Origin: JAAYCI01 sp031549285
Lineage (GTDB): Bacteria; Bacillota; Clostridia; Oscillospirales; Ruminococcaceae
DNA length: 64,000 bases
Assembly (NCBI GenBank): GCA_031549285.1
Contig: JAVBPZ010000006.1
Location: 62,001-126,000, forward strand
Direction of reading: 5' to 3'
The notes under the pieces were generated by a model. It did not search any database, was not told the origin of the DNA, and saw only the letters and a list, made by a program, of their open reading frames with translations. Shown here one piece after another: positions 23,820 through 32,171 of the stretch (its first letter is position 1; the number at the start of each line of letters is the position of its first letter). Made by a program: the position numbers and the translations under genes.

Positions 23820-24575
23820 CTACAGCCGCATGGGTATGCCCTCGGCGGCAAGATAGGCTTTCAGCGCCGGGATTTCCACCTCGCGGTAGTGGAAAATGGA
23901 GGCGGCCAGCCCGGCGTCCATGCCTGGCAAGGCAAACAGCTTTGCAAAGTCCTGCATGTTGCCCGCGCCGCCGGAAGCGATAATGGGCAGCTGTACGGCG
24001 TCGGCCACCGCGGCCAGCAGCGGCAGGTCGAACCCGCCTTTTACGCCGTCGGTGTCCATGCTGTTCACCACCAGCTCGCCAGCGCCCTCGGCCGCGCCGC
24101 GCTTGGCCCATTCAATGGCATCCAGGCCGGTGTCTTCGCGGCCGCCCTTTACAAAAATGTGGAAGGCGTCGCCCACGCGTTTCACGTCCATGGACAGCAC
24201 CACACACTGGCTGCCGTAGCGTTTTGCGCCTTCGCTGATGAGCGCGCGGTTCGCCACCGCGCCGGAGTTCACGCTGACCTTGTCCGCGCCGCACTGCAGC
24301 ACGCGGTCGAAATCCTCCACCGTGTTGATGGCGCCGCCCACCGTAAGCGGAATGAATACCTCGGCGGCCACGCGGGTCAGCACGTCGGTGAACAGGCCGC
24401 GCCCTTCGGCGCTGGCGGTGATATCATAAAAAACCAGTTCGTCCGCGCCCTGGGCGTTGTAAAAGGCCGCCAGCGCCACCGGGTCATCCACGTCGCGCAG
24501 GCCGTCAAAGTTCACACCTTTTACCACCCGCCCGTCGCGGATGTCCAGACACGGAATGATTCGTTTTGCTATCAT
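23820..24575 (-). CDS. hisF: imidazole glycerol phosphate synthase, cyclase subunit
   Basis: The HisF barrel uses ammonia from HisH to close PRFAR to imidazole glycerol phosphate and AICAR. The 251-aa protein has RIIPCLDIRDGRVVKGVNFDGLRD at the start, VFIPLTVGGAINTVEDF and GGAGNMQDF, the two phosphate-binding repeats, with Asp residues of the active site at CLDI and SMDTDG. Length is standard. It follows hisA after 135 bp. Confidence 0.97.
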   Translation of the reverse strand: MIAKRIIPCLDIRDGRVVKGVNFDGLRDVDDPVALAAFYNAQGADELVFYDITASAEGRGLFTDVLTRVAAEVFIPLTVGGAINTVEDFDRVLQCGADKVSVNSGAVANRALISEGAKRYGSQCVVLSMDVKRVGDAFHIFVKGGREDTGLDAIEWAKRGAAEGAGELVVNSMDTDGVKGGFDLPLLAAVADAVQLPIIASGGAGNMQDFAKLFALPGMDAGLAASIFHYREVEIPALKAYLAAEGIPMRL

Positions 24576-24710
24576 GGCAGGCTCCTTGTGTTTATCGCAT
24601 ATTTTGTTTGGGCATTTTATCTTGTGGGATTGCCTGGCCGGTATAGACCATTTATGCGGCAGCGTTCTGCCCCTTTGCTTTAACAGGCAACCACCACGGT
24701 GGGCCGCAAT

Positions 24711-25430
24711 TCACTTCCCCACCGCCGCCGCTATTGCGTCCTGCAGCTTCACCGCGCCGCTGTACAGAGCCTTGCCCAGTATGGCGCCATACAGGTCCAT
24801 GTCGCGCAGCGCCCGTATATCCGCCAGCGACGATACCCCACCGGACGCGGTAAGCCGCAGTCCATCTATTTCGCGCAGCTTTTCATATATTTCCAGGTTT
24901 GCGCCACGCTGTGCGCCGTCCCGCGAAATGTCGGTGTAAATAATATACTCCACGCCCGCATCCCGCATTTCGCGGCAGAATGCCACGCTGTCCACGTCTG
25001 AGGTGGCACACCAGCCCTCTACCGCCACCCGGCCGTCCCGCGCGTCCACCCCCACGGCAATTTGCTCCCCATATTCCGCCACCATGCGGCGGGTAAAGGC
25101 GGGGTCTTTCAGCGCTGCCGTACCCAGTATCACCCGGCCGACACCAGCTTCCAGGCAGTTGTATACGGTGGCGTCGTCCCGGATGCCGCCGCCCAGTTCC
25201 ACAAACAGCGGCGCTGCCGCCAGGATATCCTTCACCTGTTGGAAGTTGCGCCGGGCGCCGTGTTTGGCACCCTCCAGGTCCACCACGTGCAGATGGGTGG
25301 CGCCTGCCGCGGCAAACTGCGCCGCAAACGCCGCCGGGTCGTCGCCAAAGGTTTCCTGCTGGTCATAATCGCCCTGGTACAGGCGCACCACCTTGCCGTC
25401 CAGCAGGTCTATTGCCGGGAACAGTAACAT
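24711..25430 (-). CDS. hisA: phosphoribosylformimino-5-aminoimidazole carboxamide ribotide isomerase
   Basis: Amadori isomerisation of ProFAR to PRFAR. The 239-aa barrel starts MLLFPAIDLLDGKVVRLYQGDY and has PLFVELGGGIRDDATVYNCL, GRVILGTAAL, TDISRDGAQRGANLE and ASGGVSSLADIRALRD. The ATG at 25430 is two bases after the hisH stop; a longer frame to 25823 is the hisH shadow and is excluded. Confidence 0.96.
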   Translation of the reverse strand: MLLFPAIDLLDGKVVRLYQGDYDQQETFGDDPAAFAAQFAAAGATHLHVVDLEGAKHGARRNFQQVKDILAAAPLFVELGGGIRDDATVYNCLEAGVGRVILGTAALKDPAFTRRMVAEYGEQIAVGVDARDGRVAVEGWCATSDVDSVAFCREMRDAGVEYIIYTDISRDGAQRGANLEIYEKLREIDGLRLTASGGVSSLADIRALRDMDLYGAILGKALYSGAVKLQDAIAAAVGK

Positions 25431-25432
25431 AT

Positions 25433-26056
25433 TCACTCTACCTCCGCAAATGCTTGTAAAATGCGCAGGCCCACCGGGCCGCTTTTTTGCGGGGGAAACT
25501 GTGTGCCAAAGACATTGCCGGCCTGCACCGCGCCGGTTACCGTCACACCATACTCGCTGGTGGCCACGGTGGCCGCCGCACAGTCTTTGGCGTAGTAGCT
25601 GTGGACATAATATACGCTGTCGCCCTCGGCGGTGCGGGCCATCAGCGGGCTGTCCGCGCGGGTGATGTGCAGCGGGTTCCAGCCCATGTGCGGCACCTTG
25701 TACGCATAGCCCGCGGCGGCTAAATCCGGCGTCAGCGGGCACACCTCGCCCTGTATCAGCCCCAGGCCGTCCACCGTGCCAAACTCGTGGCTTTTTTCGA
25801 ACAGCAGCTGCATACCCAAACAAATGCCCAGTAGCGGTTTGCCCGCCTGTGCCATCTGGATAAGCTGTGCGTCCAGGCCGGTGTCGCGCAGTTTTTGCAT
25901 GGCGTCGCCGAACGCGCCCACCCCGGGCAGAATGACGTGGCTGGCGGCGGCCAGCTCCTGCGGCTGCGCGGTCACCTGCGCCGGCAGCCCCAGTACGCGC
26001 AGCGAGGAGACCAGGCTGTACAGGTTGCCCACGCCATAGTTTACGATTGCAATCAT
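25433..26056 (-). CDS. hisH: imidazole glycerol phosphate synthase, glutamine amidotransferase subunit
   Basis: The class I glutaminase that supplies ammonia to HisF. The 207-aa protein shows MIAIVNYGVGNLYSLVSSL, the oxyanion region LPGVGAFGDAM, the nucleophile in GICLGMQLLFE, and the His/Glu of the triad near VHSYYAKD and the C-terminus. The ATG at 26056 follows AAAGGAGAC. It is followed directly by hisA. Confidence 0.96.
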   Translation of the reverse strand: MIAIVNYGVGNLYSLVSSLRVLGLPAQVTAQPQELAAASHVILPGVGAFGDAMQKLRDTGLDAQLIQMAQAGKPLLGICLGMQLLFEKSHEFGTVDGLGLIQGEVCPLTPDLAAAGYAYKVPHMGWNPLHITRADSPLMARTAEGDSVYYVHSYYAKDCAAATVATSEYGVTVTGAVQAGNVFGTQFPPQKSGPVGLRILQAFAEVE

Positions 26057-26176
26057 GAAAGGGGTGTCTCCTTTAGGATTGAGAATAGGATATTGGGCGG
26101 TTTTGCGAGTGGCCAAATCTGAATCATACCCAAATTGCGCCTTTGTTTTGATGCGATACCCTGCCCGCCGGGCGGC

Positions 26177-26767
26177 CTACAAAATAGTTCCTTTTGTGGA
26201 GGGAATAGCCCCGCCCGCGGTTTCGTCCACGGCGGTGGCCGCCGCCAGCGCGCGGGCCAGCCCCTTGAACGCCGCCTCGGCAATGTGATGGCTGTTGGCG
26301 CCGGCCAGCTGCCGCAGGTGCAGCGTCAGTCCCATTTCCCGCACAAACGCCAGGAAAAACTCCGCCAGCAGCTCGGTGTCGAAGCTGCCTATCTTCTGTG
26401 CCGGGATATCCAGCGCATACACCAGCATGCCACGCCCGCTGATATCCACCGCAGACAGTACCAACGCCTCGTCCATGGGCAGCAGCATGGAACCGTAACG
26501 GTAGATGCCCGCCCTATCGCCCAGCGCCTGGGAAAACGCGCGCCCCAGCACAATGCCCACATCCTCTCCGGTGTGGTGGTCGTCCACCTGCACGTCGCCG
26601 GTGCAGCGCAGTACGATATCAAACCGGCCGTGCCGGGCAAACAACTGCAGCATGTGGTCCAAAAAACCACACCCGGTAGCAATGTCGTACTGGCCGGTGC
26701 CCTCCAGTGTCAGGGTGCATTCGATGGTGGTCTCGGCGGTTTCACGCCGTATGGTTGCGGTACGCAT
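26177..26767 (-). CDS. hisB: imidazoleglycerol-phosphate dehydratase
   Basis: The monofunctional dehydratase form (196 aa, no phosphatase domain, consistent with separate hisK). Mn-binding motifs FLDHMLQLFARHG and DDHHTGEDVGIVLG, and the second half pair LLAEFFLAFVREMGLTLH and NSHHIAEAAFKGLARAL, are all present. The ATG at 26767 follows AGGAGG. Confidence 0.97.
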   Translation of the reverse strand: MRTATIRRETAETTIECTLTLEGTGQYDIATGCGFLDHMLQLFARHGRFDIVLRCTGDVQVDDHHTGEDVGIVLGRAFSQALGDRAGIYRYGSMLLPMDEALVLSAVDISGRGMLVYALDIPAQKIGSFDTELLAEFFLAFVREMGLTLHLRQLAGANSHHIAEAAFKGLARALAAATAVDETAGGAIPSTKGTIL

Positions 26768-26897
26768 GGGTGTTCCTCCTATAGTATGCTTCCAAACTTT
26801 TAAATTAACCGTGCCCGTGGGGTATGCGGATGGTGCATGCAGGCGGCCAGCGTTCGCGGGTGGTTTCCCCTGCCGCGCGAAACACCTGCGGGGAAAG

Positions 26898-27956
26898 TTA
26901 CCCTGTGCGCAAAAGCTCACGCAGCGCCTCGAACAAAGTATCCATTTCGTCATCGGCGCCAATGGTGATGCGCAGGTGGTTTTCGATGCGCGGCAGGTCC
27001 CACCAGCGCACCAGGATATCCCGTTCCCGCAGGCGTTCTGCCATTTCCCCCGCGGGCAGGCCCGGGTGGCTGGCAAACACAAAATTGGCGCGGCTGTCGG
27101 TGCATAAAAAGCCCATCTGCGCCAGGGCGGACAGCGTGCGGGTACGGGTGGCGATAATCTTGTCCCGGCAGGCGGCGAAATACGCGGTGTCTGCCAGCGA
27201 CGCGGCCGCAGCCGCCTGGGTCATACGGTTCACATTATACGGGTTAAAGCTGTTTTTTATGCGGGTCAAATCCGCTATTACCGCGGCGCTGCCGGCGGCG
27301 TAGCCCAGCCGCCCGCCCGCCAGCTGGCGGGATTTTGAAAAGGTGCCGATCACCAGCAGGTTTTCATACCGCGCCAGCAGCGGCACCGTGCTTTCGGCGC
27401 AAAAATCCACATATGCTTCGTCCACCACCACCAGGCTGTCGGGGTTTGCACGCAGGATTCCTTCTATCTGCGCGCGGGACAGCGCCAGCCCCGTGGGCGC
27501 GTTCGGGTTTGCGATAAAGATGGTGCGGTGCAGCGCGGTGTAGTCTTCACCCCGCAGGGTGAAGTCCTGCGCCAGGGGTATGGTAACGGCATCCACGCCA
27601 AACACCCGGCTGTATACCGGGTAAAAGCCATAGGTGATGTCTGCAAATGCCGCGCCCGCAGGACACAGCGCAAAAAAGCAAAAGGCCAGCAGTTCGTCAC
27701 TGCCGTTGCCACACAGCACCTGCGCCGGCGGCAGGCCCAGCGCCGCGGCCAGCGGCTGCACCACCTGACGGGCAGTGGGGTCACAGTACAGCTGCAGGCG
27801 CGCGGTTTCCGCGGCCACAGCGGCGGCCACGCCCGGCGCCGGCGCAAACGGGCTTTCATTGGTGTTCAGTTTTATCAGGCGGCCGGTTTGCTGGGGTTGC
27901 TCGCCCGGCACATAGGACACCAATCCCGCAAAGCGTGGGTCTAAAAATTGTGACAT
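26898..27956 (-). CDS. hisC: histidinol-phosphate aminotransferase
   Basis: Transaminates imidazole acetol phosphate to histidinol phosphate; PLP enzyme of 352 aa. Visible: IKLNTNESPFAPAPGV, LCGNGSDELLAFCF, FIANPNAPTGLALS, VVVDEAYVDFC and the lysine motif IGTFSKSRQLAGGRLGY. The ATG at 27956 follows AAGGAGG; an in-frame start 16 codons upstream has no site. It lies between a vanZ-like gene and hisB. Confidence 0.95.
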   Translation of the reverse strand: MSQFLDPRFAGLVSYVPGEQPQQTGRLIKLNTNESPFAPAPGVAAAVAAETARLQLYCDPTARQVVQPLAAALGLPPAQVLCGNGSDELLAFCFFALCPAGAAFADITYGFYPVYSRVFGVDAVTIPLAQDFTLRGEDYTALHRTIFIANPNAPTGLALSRAQIEGILRANPDSLVVVDEAYVDFCAESTVPLLARYENLLVIGTFSKSRQLAGGRLGYAAGSAAVIADLTRIKNSFNPYNVNRMTQAAAAASLADTAYFAACRDKIIATRTRTLSALAQMGFLCTDSRANFVFASHPGLPAGEMAERLRERDILVRWWDLPRIENHLRITIGADDEMDTLFEALRELLRTG

Positions 27957-28093
27957 GGGTCGGCCTCCTTCCGTCAAATCTTTTTTTGTAAAGACATTTT
28001 TCACAATAGAAAATCAAAATTCGGTATTCGCAACAGGACGGAGAAAATTTAATAGTTGTGCATCTTTGCCACGGTGGGCACTTGGCGGTTTGG

Positions 28094-28735
28094 TCACTGG
28101 GCCGCGGAACCCGGTGTGGTTTGCGCCGCGGCGCTTTGTTTGCGTTTGCGCTGCCGGGCACGTATCAATAGGCACAGCCGGGCAATACCATAACCCAGCA
28201 GCACACCCAGCGCGTTCAGCATCACGTCGTCCACGTCCACCGTGCGGCCGAAGAACAGCTGCAGGCTTTCAATGCACACCGGGAACAGCAGCGCCACCAA
28301 CAGCATCTTCCAGAATGGGCGCCAGCGCGGCCACAGCAGCGGCGGGAACAGCCCAACCGGTACAAACATCAGCACATTCCCCAGGATATTTACGCCGAAC
28401 GCGACATGGATGCCAAAGCCTGGGTTAAACGTCATATGCGACTGTTGCAGCCGGAAAAACCGGCGGATGGTGGTGAACGGAACCAGGTTGATGTCCTGGC
28501 CGGTGAACAGGCGCTGTGCTGCATCGGCAAACATGTTCCGGGGCGAAAACGCGCCGGACGGCCGCAGCACCAGCACCAACAGCCCGCCCAAAAACAGCAT
28601 GAACACCGCCAGCCATATCTCGTGCGAAAGATGCAGCGGTTGCTTTTTGTGCCGCAGCCAGAAAAAACGCGCCAGCAGATACAGCGGCAGCAGGCACAGA
28701 CAGATAAGAAGCAGTTGCAGCGCAAAGGCGGTCAT
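28094..28735 (-). CDS. VanZ-like family membrane protein
   Basis: A 213-aa membrane protein with about five TM segments and the VanZ features: INLVPFTTIRRFF, NILGNVLMFVPVGLFPPLL and the acidic motif FGRTVDVDDVMLNALGVLLGYGI. VanZ itself gives low-level teicoplanin resistance; most family members have unknown roles. It sits between hisD and hisC in the same orientation with a GAGGG site of its own, an intruder in an otherwise complete biosynthetic operon. The C-terminus is a basic, Gln/Ala-rich tail. Confidence 0.85.
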   Translation of the reverse strand: MTAFALQLLLICLCLLPLYLLARFFWLRHKKQPLHLSHEIWLAVFMLFLGGLLVLVLRPSGAFSPRNMFADAAQRLFTGQDINLVPFTTIRRFFRLQQSHMTFNPGFGIHVAFGVNILGNVLMFVPVGLFPPLLWPRWRPFWKMLLVALLFPVCIESLQLFFGRTVDVDDVMLNALGVLLGYGIARLCLLIRARQRKRKQSAAAQTTPGSAAQ

Positions 28736-28884
28736 GGTTTGGTTTCCCTCAGCTTTTTGGCGCAGCATGCGGTGCCGCGCCGTGTGTTTTTGGTCCTATT
28801 TTAAATACGATTGCGACGGTTGCTTTCTTACAAAAGAGCAAAACCGGGCTGCCGTGGTTTGCTGTTCTTTCGCGTATGAGTGAT

Positions 28885-30180
28885 TTACAATTCTTCCTGC
28901 TGCCGCAGGCGCACCGCCACGCTGTTCGCGTGGGCGGCCAGGCCCTCCCGCAGGGCAAATGCCTGCACGTCTGCCGCGGCGGCGGACAGCGCGTCATAAG
29001 AATAGTGCAGATAGCTGCTTTTTTTGATGAAATCATCCACCGAAAGCGGCGAGGAGAACCGCGCGGCGCCACCGGTGGGCAGCGTGTGGTTCGGCCCTGC
29101 CCAATAATCGCCCAATGCCTCCGGTGTGTGGCGCCCCAGGAAGATGCTGCCGGCGTTTTTCACCAGCGGCAGCAGCTCGAACGGCTGTGCCACACACAGT
29201 TCCAGATGCTCCGGCGCCAGCGCGTTGGCAATATCCAGCGCCGCCGCCAGCGTGTCCGCCAGCAAAATACGGCCATTTTTTTCCAGCGAGGCGCGGGCTG
29301 TTTCCGCGCGGGGCAGGTTTTCCAGCTGGCGGTACAGCTGGCCGTGCACCGCCGTGGCCAGTGCGGCGTCGGTGGTTACCAGCACTGCGGCGGCGTTTTC
29401 GTCGTGCTCCGCCTGGGCCAGCATATCCGCCGCCACCGCCACCGGGTCCGCCTCGGCATCCGCCACCACCAGTATGTCGCTGGGCCCGGCAATCATGTCA
29501 ATATCCACCATGCCGTACACCATGCGTTTGGCGGTGGCCACATACAGGTTACCGGGGCCCACAATCTTGTCCACCTTTGGCACGGTTTCGGTACCATAGG
29601 CCAGCGCCGCCACCGCCTGTGCGCCGCCCACCTTATATATTTCCGTGATGCCCGCCACCGCCGCCGCCGCCAAAATGGCGGGGTTCACGCGGCCTTCCTT
29701 GTCCGGCGGGGTGGCCATGACCAGCCGCTGTACCCCGGCTATTTTGCCCGGAATGGCATCCATGAGCACTGTGCTGGGGTAGGCCGCGGTGCCGCCCGGC
29801 ACGTACAGCCCCACCCGCTCCATCGGCGTAATTTTTTGCCCCATGACCACCCCGGGGGTATCCGCGATAATAAACCCCTGGCGCTGCTGCTTTTCGTGAA
29901 AAGCGCGGATGTTCGCTGCTGCACGGGACAGGATATCCAGGAATTCCCGGCCTACTTGTTGTTTTGCGTCGGCCATTTCCTCTTCGCTGACCCGCAGGGT
30001 TCCGGCGGTCAGGCGCACACCGTCGAAGCGCTGGGTATAGTCCAGCAGGGCGGCGTCGCCGCCGGTTTTCACCGCGGCCAATATCTCCCCCACCGCGCCG
30101 GTTACATCCGGCTGTGCCGCGCCGCGCGCGGACAAGATATCCTCTGCGCGGATGGTTTTTGCGTCCACAATTTCGATCAT
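28885..30180 (-). CDS. hisD: histidinol dehydrogenase
   Basis: Oxidises histidinol to histidine in two NAD-dependent steps; zinc enzyme. The 431-aa protein shows ERVGLYVPGGTAAYPST, YKVGGAQAVAALAYGTETVPKVDKIVGPGN, DMIAGPSDILVVAD, the zinc ligands in QAEHDENA, and APEHLELCV. The ATG at 30180 overlaps the hisG stop (ATGA). Confidence 0.97.
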   Translation of the reverse strand: MIEIVDAKTIRAEDILSARGAAQPDVTGAVGEILAAVKTGGDAALLDYTQRFDGVRLTAGTLRVSEEEMADAKQQVGREFLDILSRAAANIRAFHEKQQRQGFIIADTPGVVMGQKITPMERVGLYVPGGTAAYPSTVLMDAIPGKIAGVQRLVMATPPDKEGRVNPAILAAAAVAGITEIYKVGGAQAVAALAYGTETVPKVDKIVGPGNLYVATAKRMVYGMVDIDMIAGPSDILVVADAEADPVAVAADMLAQAEHDENAAAVLVTTDAALATAVHGQLYRQLENLPRAETARASLEKNGRILLADTLAAALDIANALAPEHLELCVAQPFELLPLVKNAGSIFLGRHTPEALGDYWAGPNHTLPTGGAARFSSPLSVDDFIKKSSYLHYSYDALSAAAADVQAFALREGLAAHANSVAVRLRQQEEL

Positions 30181-31832
30181 AGTGAGTTCTCCAATCTGCC
30201 GGCCAGGGTGCGGATGACCTCGCCTTTGAACCGCCACGCCGCCCGGTTTACGATGAGCCGCGCGGAGGACGGCGCAATTTCCTCCAGCACTTCCAGGTCG
30301 TTTTCTTTCAGGGTGCCGCCGGTCTGCACAATATCCACGATGACATCCGCCAGGCCCAGCAGCGGGGCCAGCTCTATGGAACCATGCAGTTTTATAATCT
30401 CGGTGCTGCGGCTTTTTTCAGCATAGTACCGCCGTGCCACGTTCGGGTATTTGGTGGCAACACGCAGGGTGGCGGCGGGATCTTCCACAAAACCAACCCG
30501 CCCGGCCACCGCCAAACGGCAGCCGCCCAGGCGCAAATCACACACTTCCAGCACGTCGGCGCCATGCTCCAGCAGCACATCCTTGCCCGCCACGCCTATG
30601 TCCGCCGCGCCGTGTTCCACATAAATATCCACGTCGGTGGGCTTCACCAGGAAGTACCGCACCATCGCGTCGTCGTCCTCAAACACCAGCTTACGGCTTT
30701 GCTCGGTGATGCCACGGCAGGGAAAACCCGCCGCGCTGAACAGCTTGTATACTTCATCGCCCAGGCGACCCTTTGGCAGTGCAATGTTCAGATAGCCGTC
30801 GTTCGGGACGGACATTTCCGTGTCTTGGGATACGCCGGCCACAGATGGATCCGGCGGGCGTTCTGTTCCTGCGGCAATATGTGTTGGAGGCCCCACACCA
30901 GCCACGGGCGTGGCAAGCTGGCCCAGCGCGTCCAGATATAGCGCAAACCCGATGGCCCCCTGCGGCTTATCAAACCGGCGCAACAGGTTGTCGTACCGGC
31001 CGCCAAACAGCACCGGGCGCGCCACCCCGGCCACAAACCCCTGAAAAATAAGACCGTTATAGTAGTCCGCGTCGTTCAGGATGGAAAAGTCCAACTGCAG
31101 GTGTATGCTCGGCACCGCGGCTTGCACCGCGGCGGCCAAAGCCGACAGGCGGGCCAATGGTTTCTCGGTACCAGGCACCCCGGCAGCCAGTTTTGCCGCG
31201 GCGGCGCAGGCATCGTCGAACCCGCCGGAGACCTGCGTTAAGGCAACCAGGCGCTGGGCCATGTCCGGCGTCAGGTGGGCCATTTCCGCAATTTCACGCA
31301 TGGCGTGCGGGCTTTTGCTTTGCAGGGCGGCCTTGGCGGTTTCCCGCTCTTCCCCCGGCTGAAACACACCCAGCATCGCCTCTATAAACTCCATGTGGGA
31401 CAGATCCAGCGCCGCCGTACCGCATGCGGCCAGGCTTTTGGCCGCCAGGCACAGCACCTCTTCCTCACTGGCGCCGCCTTCCCCGCCAATGAACTCCAGG
31501 CCCATCTGGCTGATTTCACGGTACTCCCCCGTGTGGCGGCTGCGGCGGAAAACATTTTCCAGATAATAGATCCGGCGCACATCCCCGGCGGGGGTGTTTT
31601 TCACGATAGACAGGGTCACGTCCGGCTTCAGCGCCATCAGGCGGCCGCCGGAGCCAGTAAAGGTGATAATGTCGTCCCCCATCAGGAACGGCTTATTCTG
31701 CATATACAGGTCATATTCCTCAAAACTGCCCATCTTGAACAGGCGGTAGCCGCGTTCTTCGAACAGCGCGCGCAGCTGCAGCGTGATGCGTTCCTCCCGG
31801 CGCAGTTTTGGCAAAAACAGGTCTTGTTCCAT
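30177..31832 (-). CDS. hisZG: HisZ-HisG fusion: ATP phosphoribosyltransferase regulatory and catalytic parts in one chain
   Basis: First step of histidine synthesis (ATP + PRPP to PR-ATP). The 551-aa protein has an N-terminal HisZ domain, the class II synthetase-like regulator (residues about 1-310: FSEE-type MGSFEEYDLY, LKPDVTLSIVKN, REISQMGLEFIGG, VLFGGRYDNLLRRF), then a Pro/Thr-rich linker (about 312-346), then a short-form HisG (347-551: YLNIALPKGRLGDEV, DIGVAGKDVLLEHG, VDIVQTGGTLKEN). Short HisG normally needs separate HisZ in a 4:4 complex; here the stoichiometry is fixed by fusion. No stop or frameshift is visible at the joint. ATG at 31832 follows AAGGGAG. Confidence 0.94.
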   Translation of the reverse strand: MEQDLFLPKLRREERITLQLRALFEERGYRLFKMGSFEEYDLYMQNKPFLMGDDIITFTGSGGRLMALKPDVTLSIVKNTPAGDVRRIYYLENVFRRSRHTGEYREISQMGLEFIGGEGGASEEEVLCLAAKSLAACGTAALDLSHMEFIEAMLGVFQPGEERETAKAALQSKSPHAMREIAEMAHLTPDMAQRLVALTQVSGGFDDACAAAAKLAAGVPGTEKPLARLSALAAAVQAAVPSIHLQLDFSILNDADYYNGLIFQGFVAGVARPVLFGGRYDNLLRRFDKPQGAIGFALYLDALGQLATPVAGVGPPTHIAAGTERPPDPSVAGVSQDTEMSVPNDGYLNIALPKGRLGDEVYKLFSAAGFPCRGITEQSRKLVFEDDDAMVRYFLVKPTDVDIYVEHGAADIGVAGKDVLLEHGADVLEVCDLRLGGCRLAVAGRVGFVEDPAATLRVATKYPNVARRYYAEKSRSTEIIKLHGSIELAPLLGLADVIVDIVQTGGTLKENDLEVLEEIAPSSARLIVNRAAWRFKGEVIRTLAGRLENSL

Positions 31833-31947
31833 GGCTATATCTCCCTTTTGGTTCCCAAACATTGTACCATATACGGTGGTGAAATGGGTGACGAAATTCA
31901 TCTGGCATGGCCGGTGTGCGTAAAAAAACAAACCTGTAACAGGGTAT

Positions 31948-31976
31948 AGTGTACAATACTTCATCAATTTAGTCAA
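31948..31976 (-). promoter_or_regulatory. promoter of the histidine operon
   Basis: On the minus strand TTGACT (31971-31976), 17-bp spacer, TACACT (31948-31953). The leader is ~110 nt and I see no T-box or attenuator. Confidence 0.72.
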
Positions 31977-32017
31977 GTAAATCGGTGAAGTGTTAAAATA
32001 TTTTTCCGCATAAACAA

Positions 32018-32057
32018 GAAAGACCATGGCGGGGTTGCGCCTCAGCCACGGTCTTTT
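32018..32057. terminator. terminator between the ABC-F gene and the his promoter
   Basis: AAGACCATGGC and GCCACGGTCTTTT form an 11-bp stem with one mismatch; T runs on both sides. It follows the ABC-F stop after 115 bp. Confidence 0.7.
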
Positions 32058-32171
32058 GTAAGACGCTATTCTGCGCATACGGCACTTTTGGGCCACCTAT
32101 TGGGGGCACGCCTGTTTCTTGGTATCATTATTCATACGGTACAAGGCCATGGCACGAAATAGCCTGTCCTT

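Noticed and set aside
28876..30426. Open frame of 516 codons on the plus strand
   Set aside because: It is antisense to hisD and part of hisG; composition is that of a GC-rich shadow frame (many His, Arg, Gly) with no ribosome binding site and no recognisable domain.
31720..31956. Possible His-rich leader peptide (HPFHH) ahead of the his operon
   Set aside because: It overlaps the start of hisZG out of frame, has no ribosome binding site, and no attenuator hairpin or T-box follows. Three close histidines alone are weak evidence.
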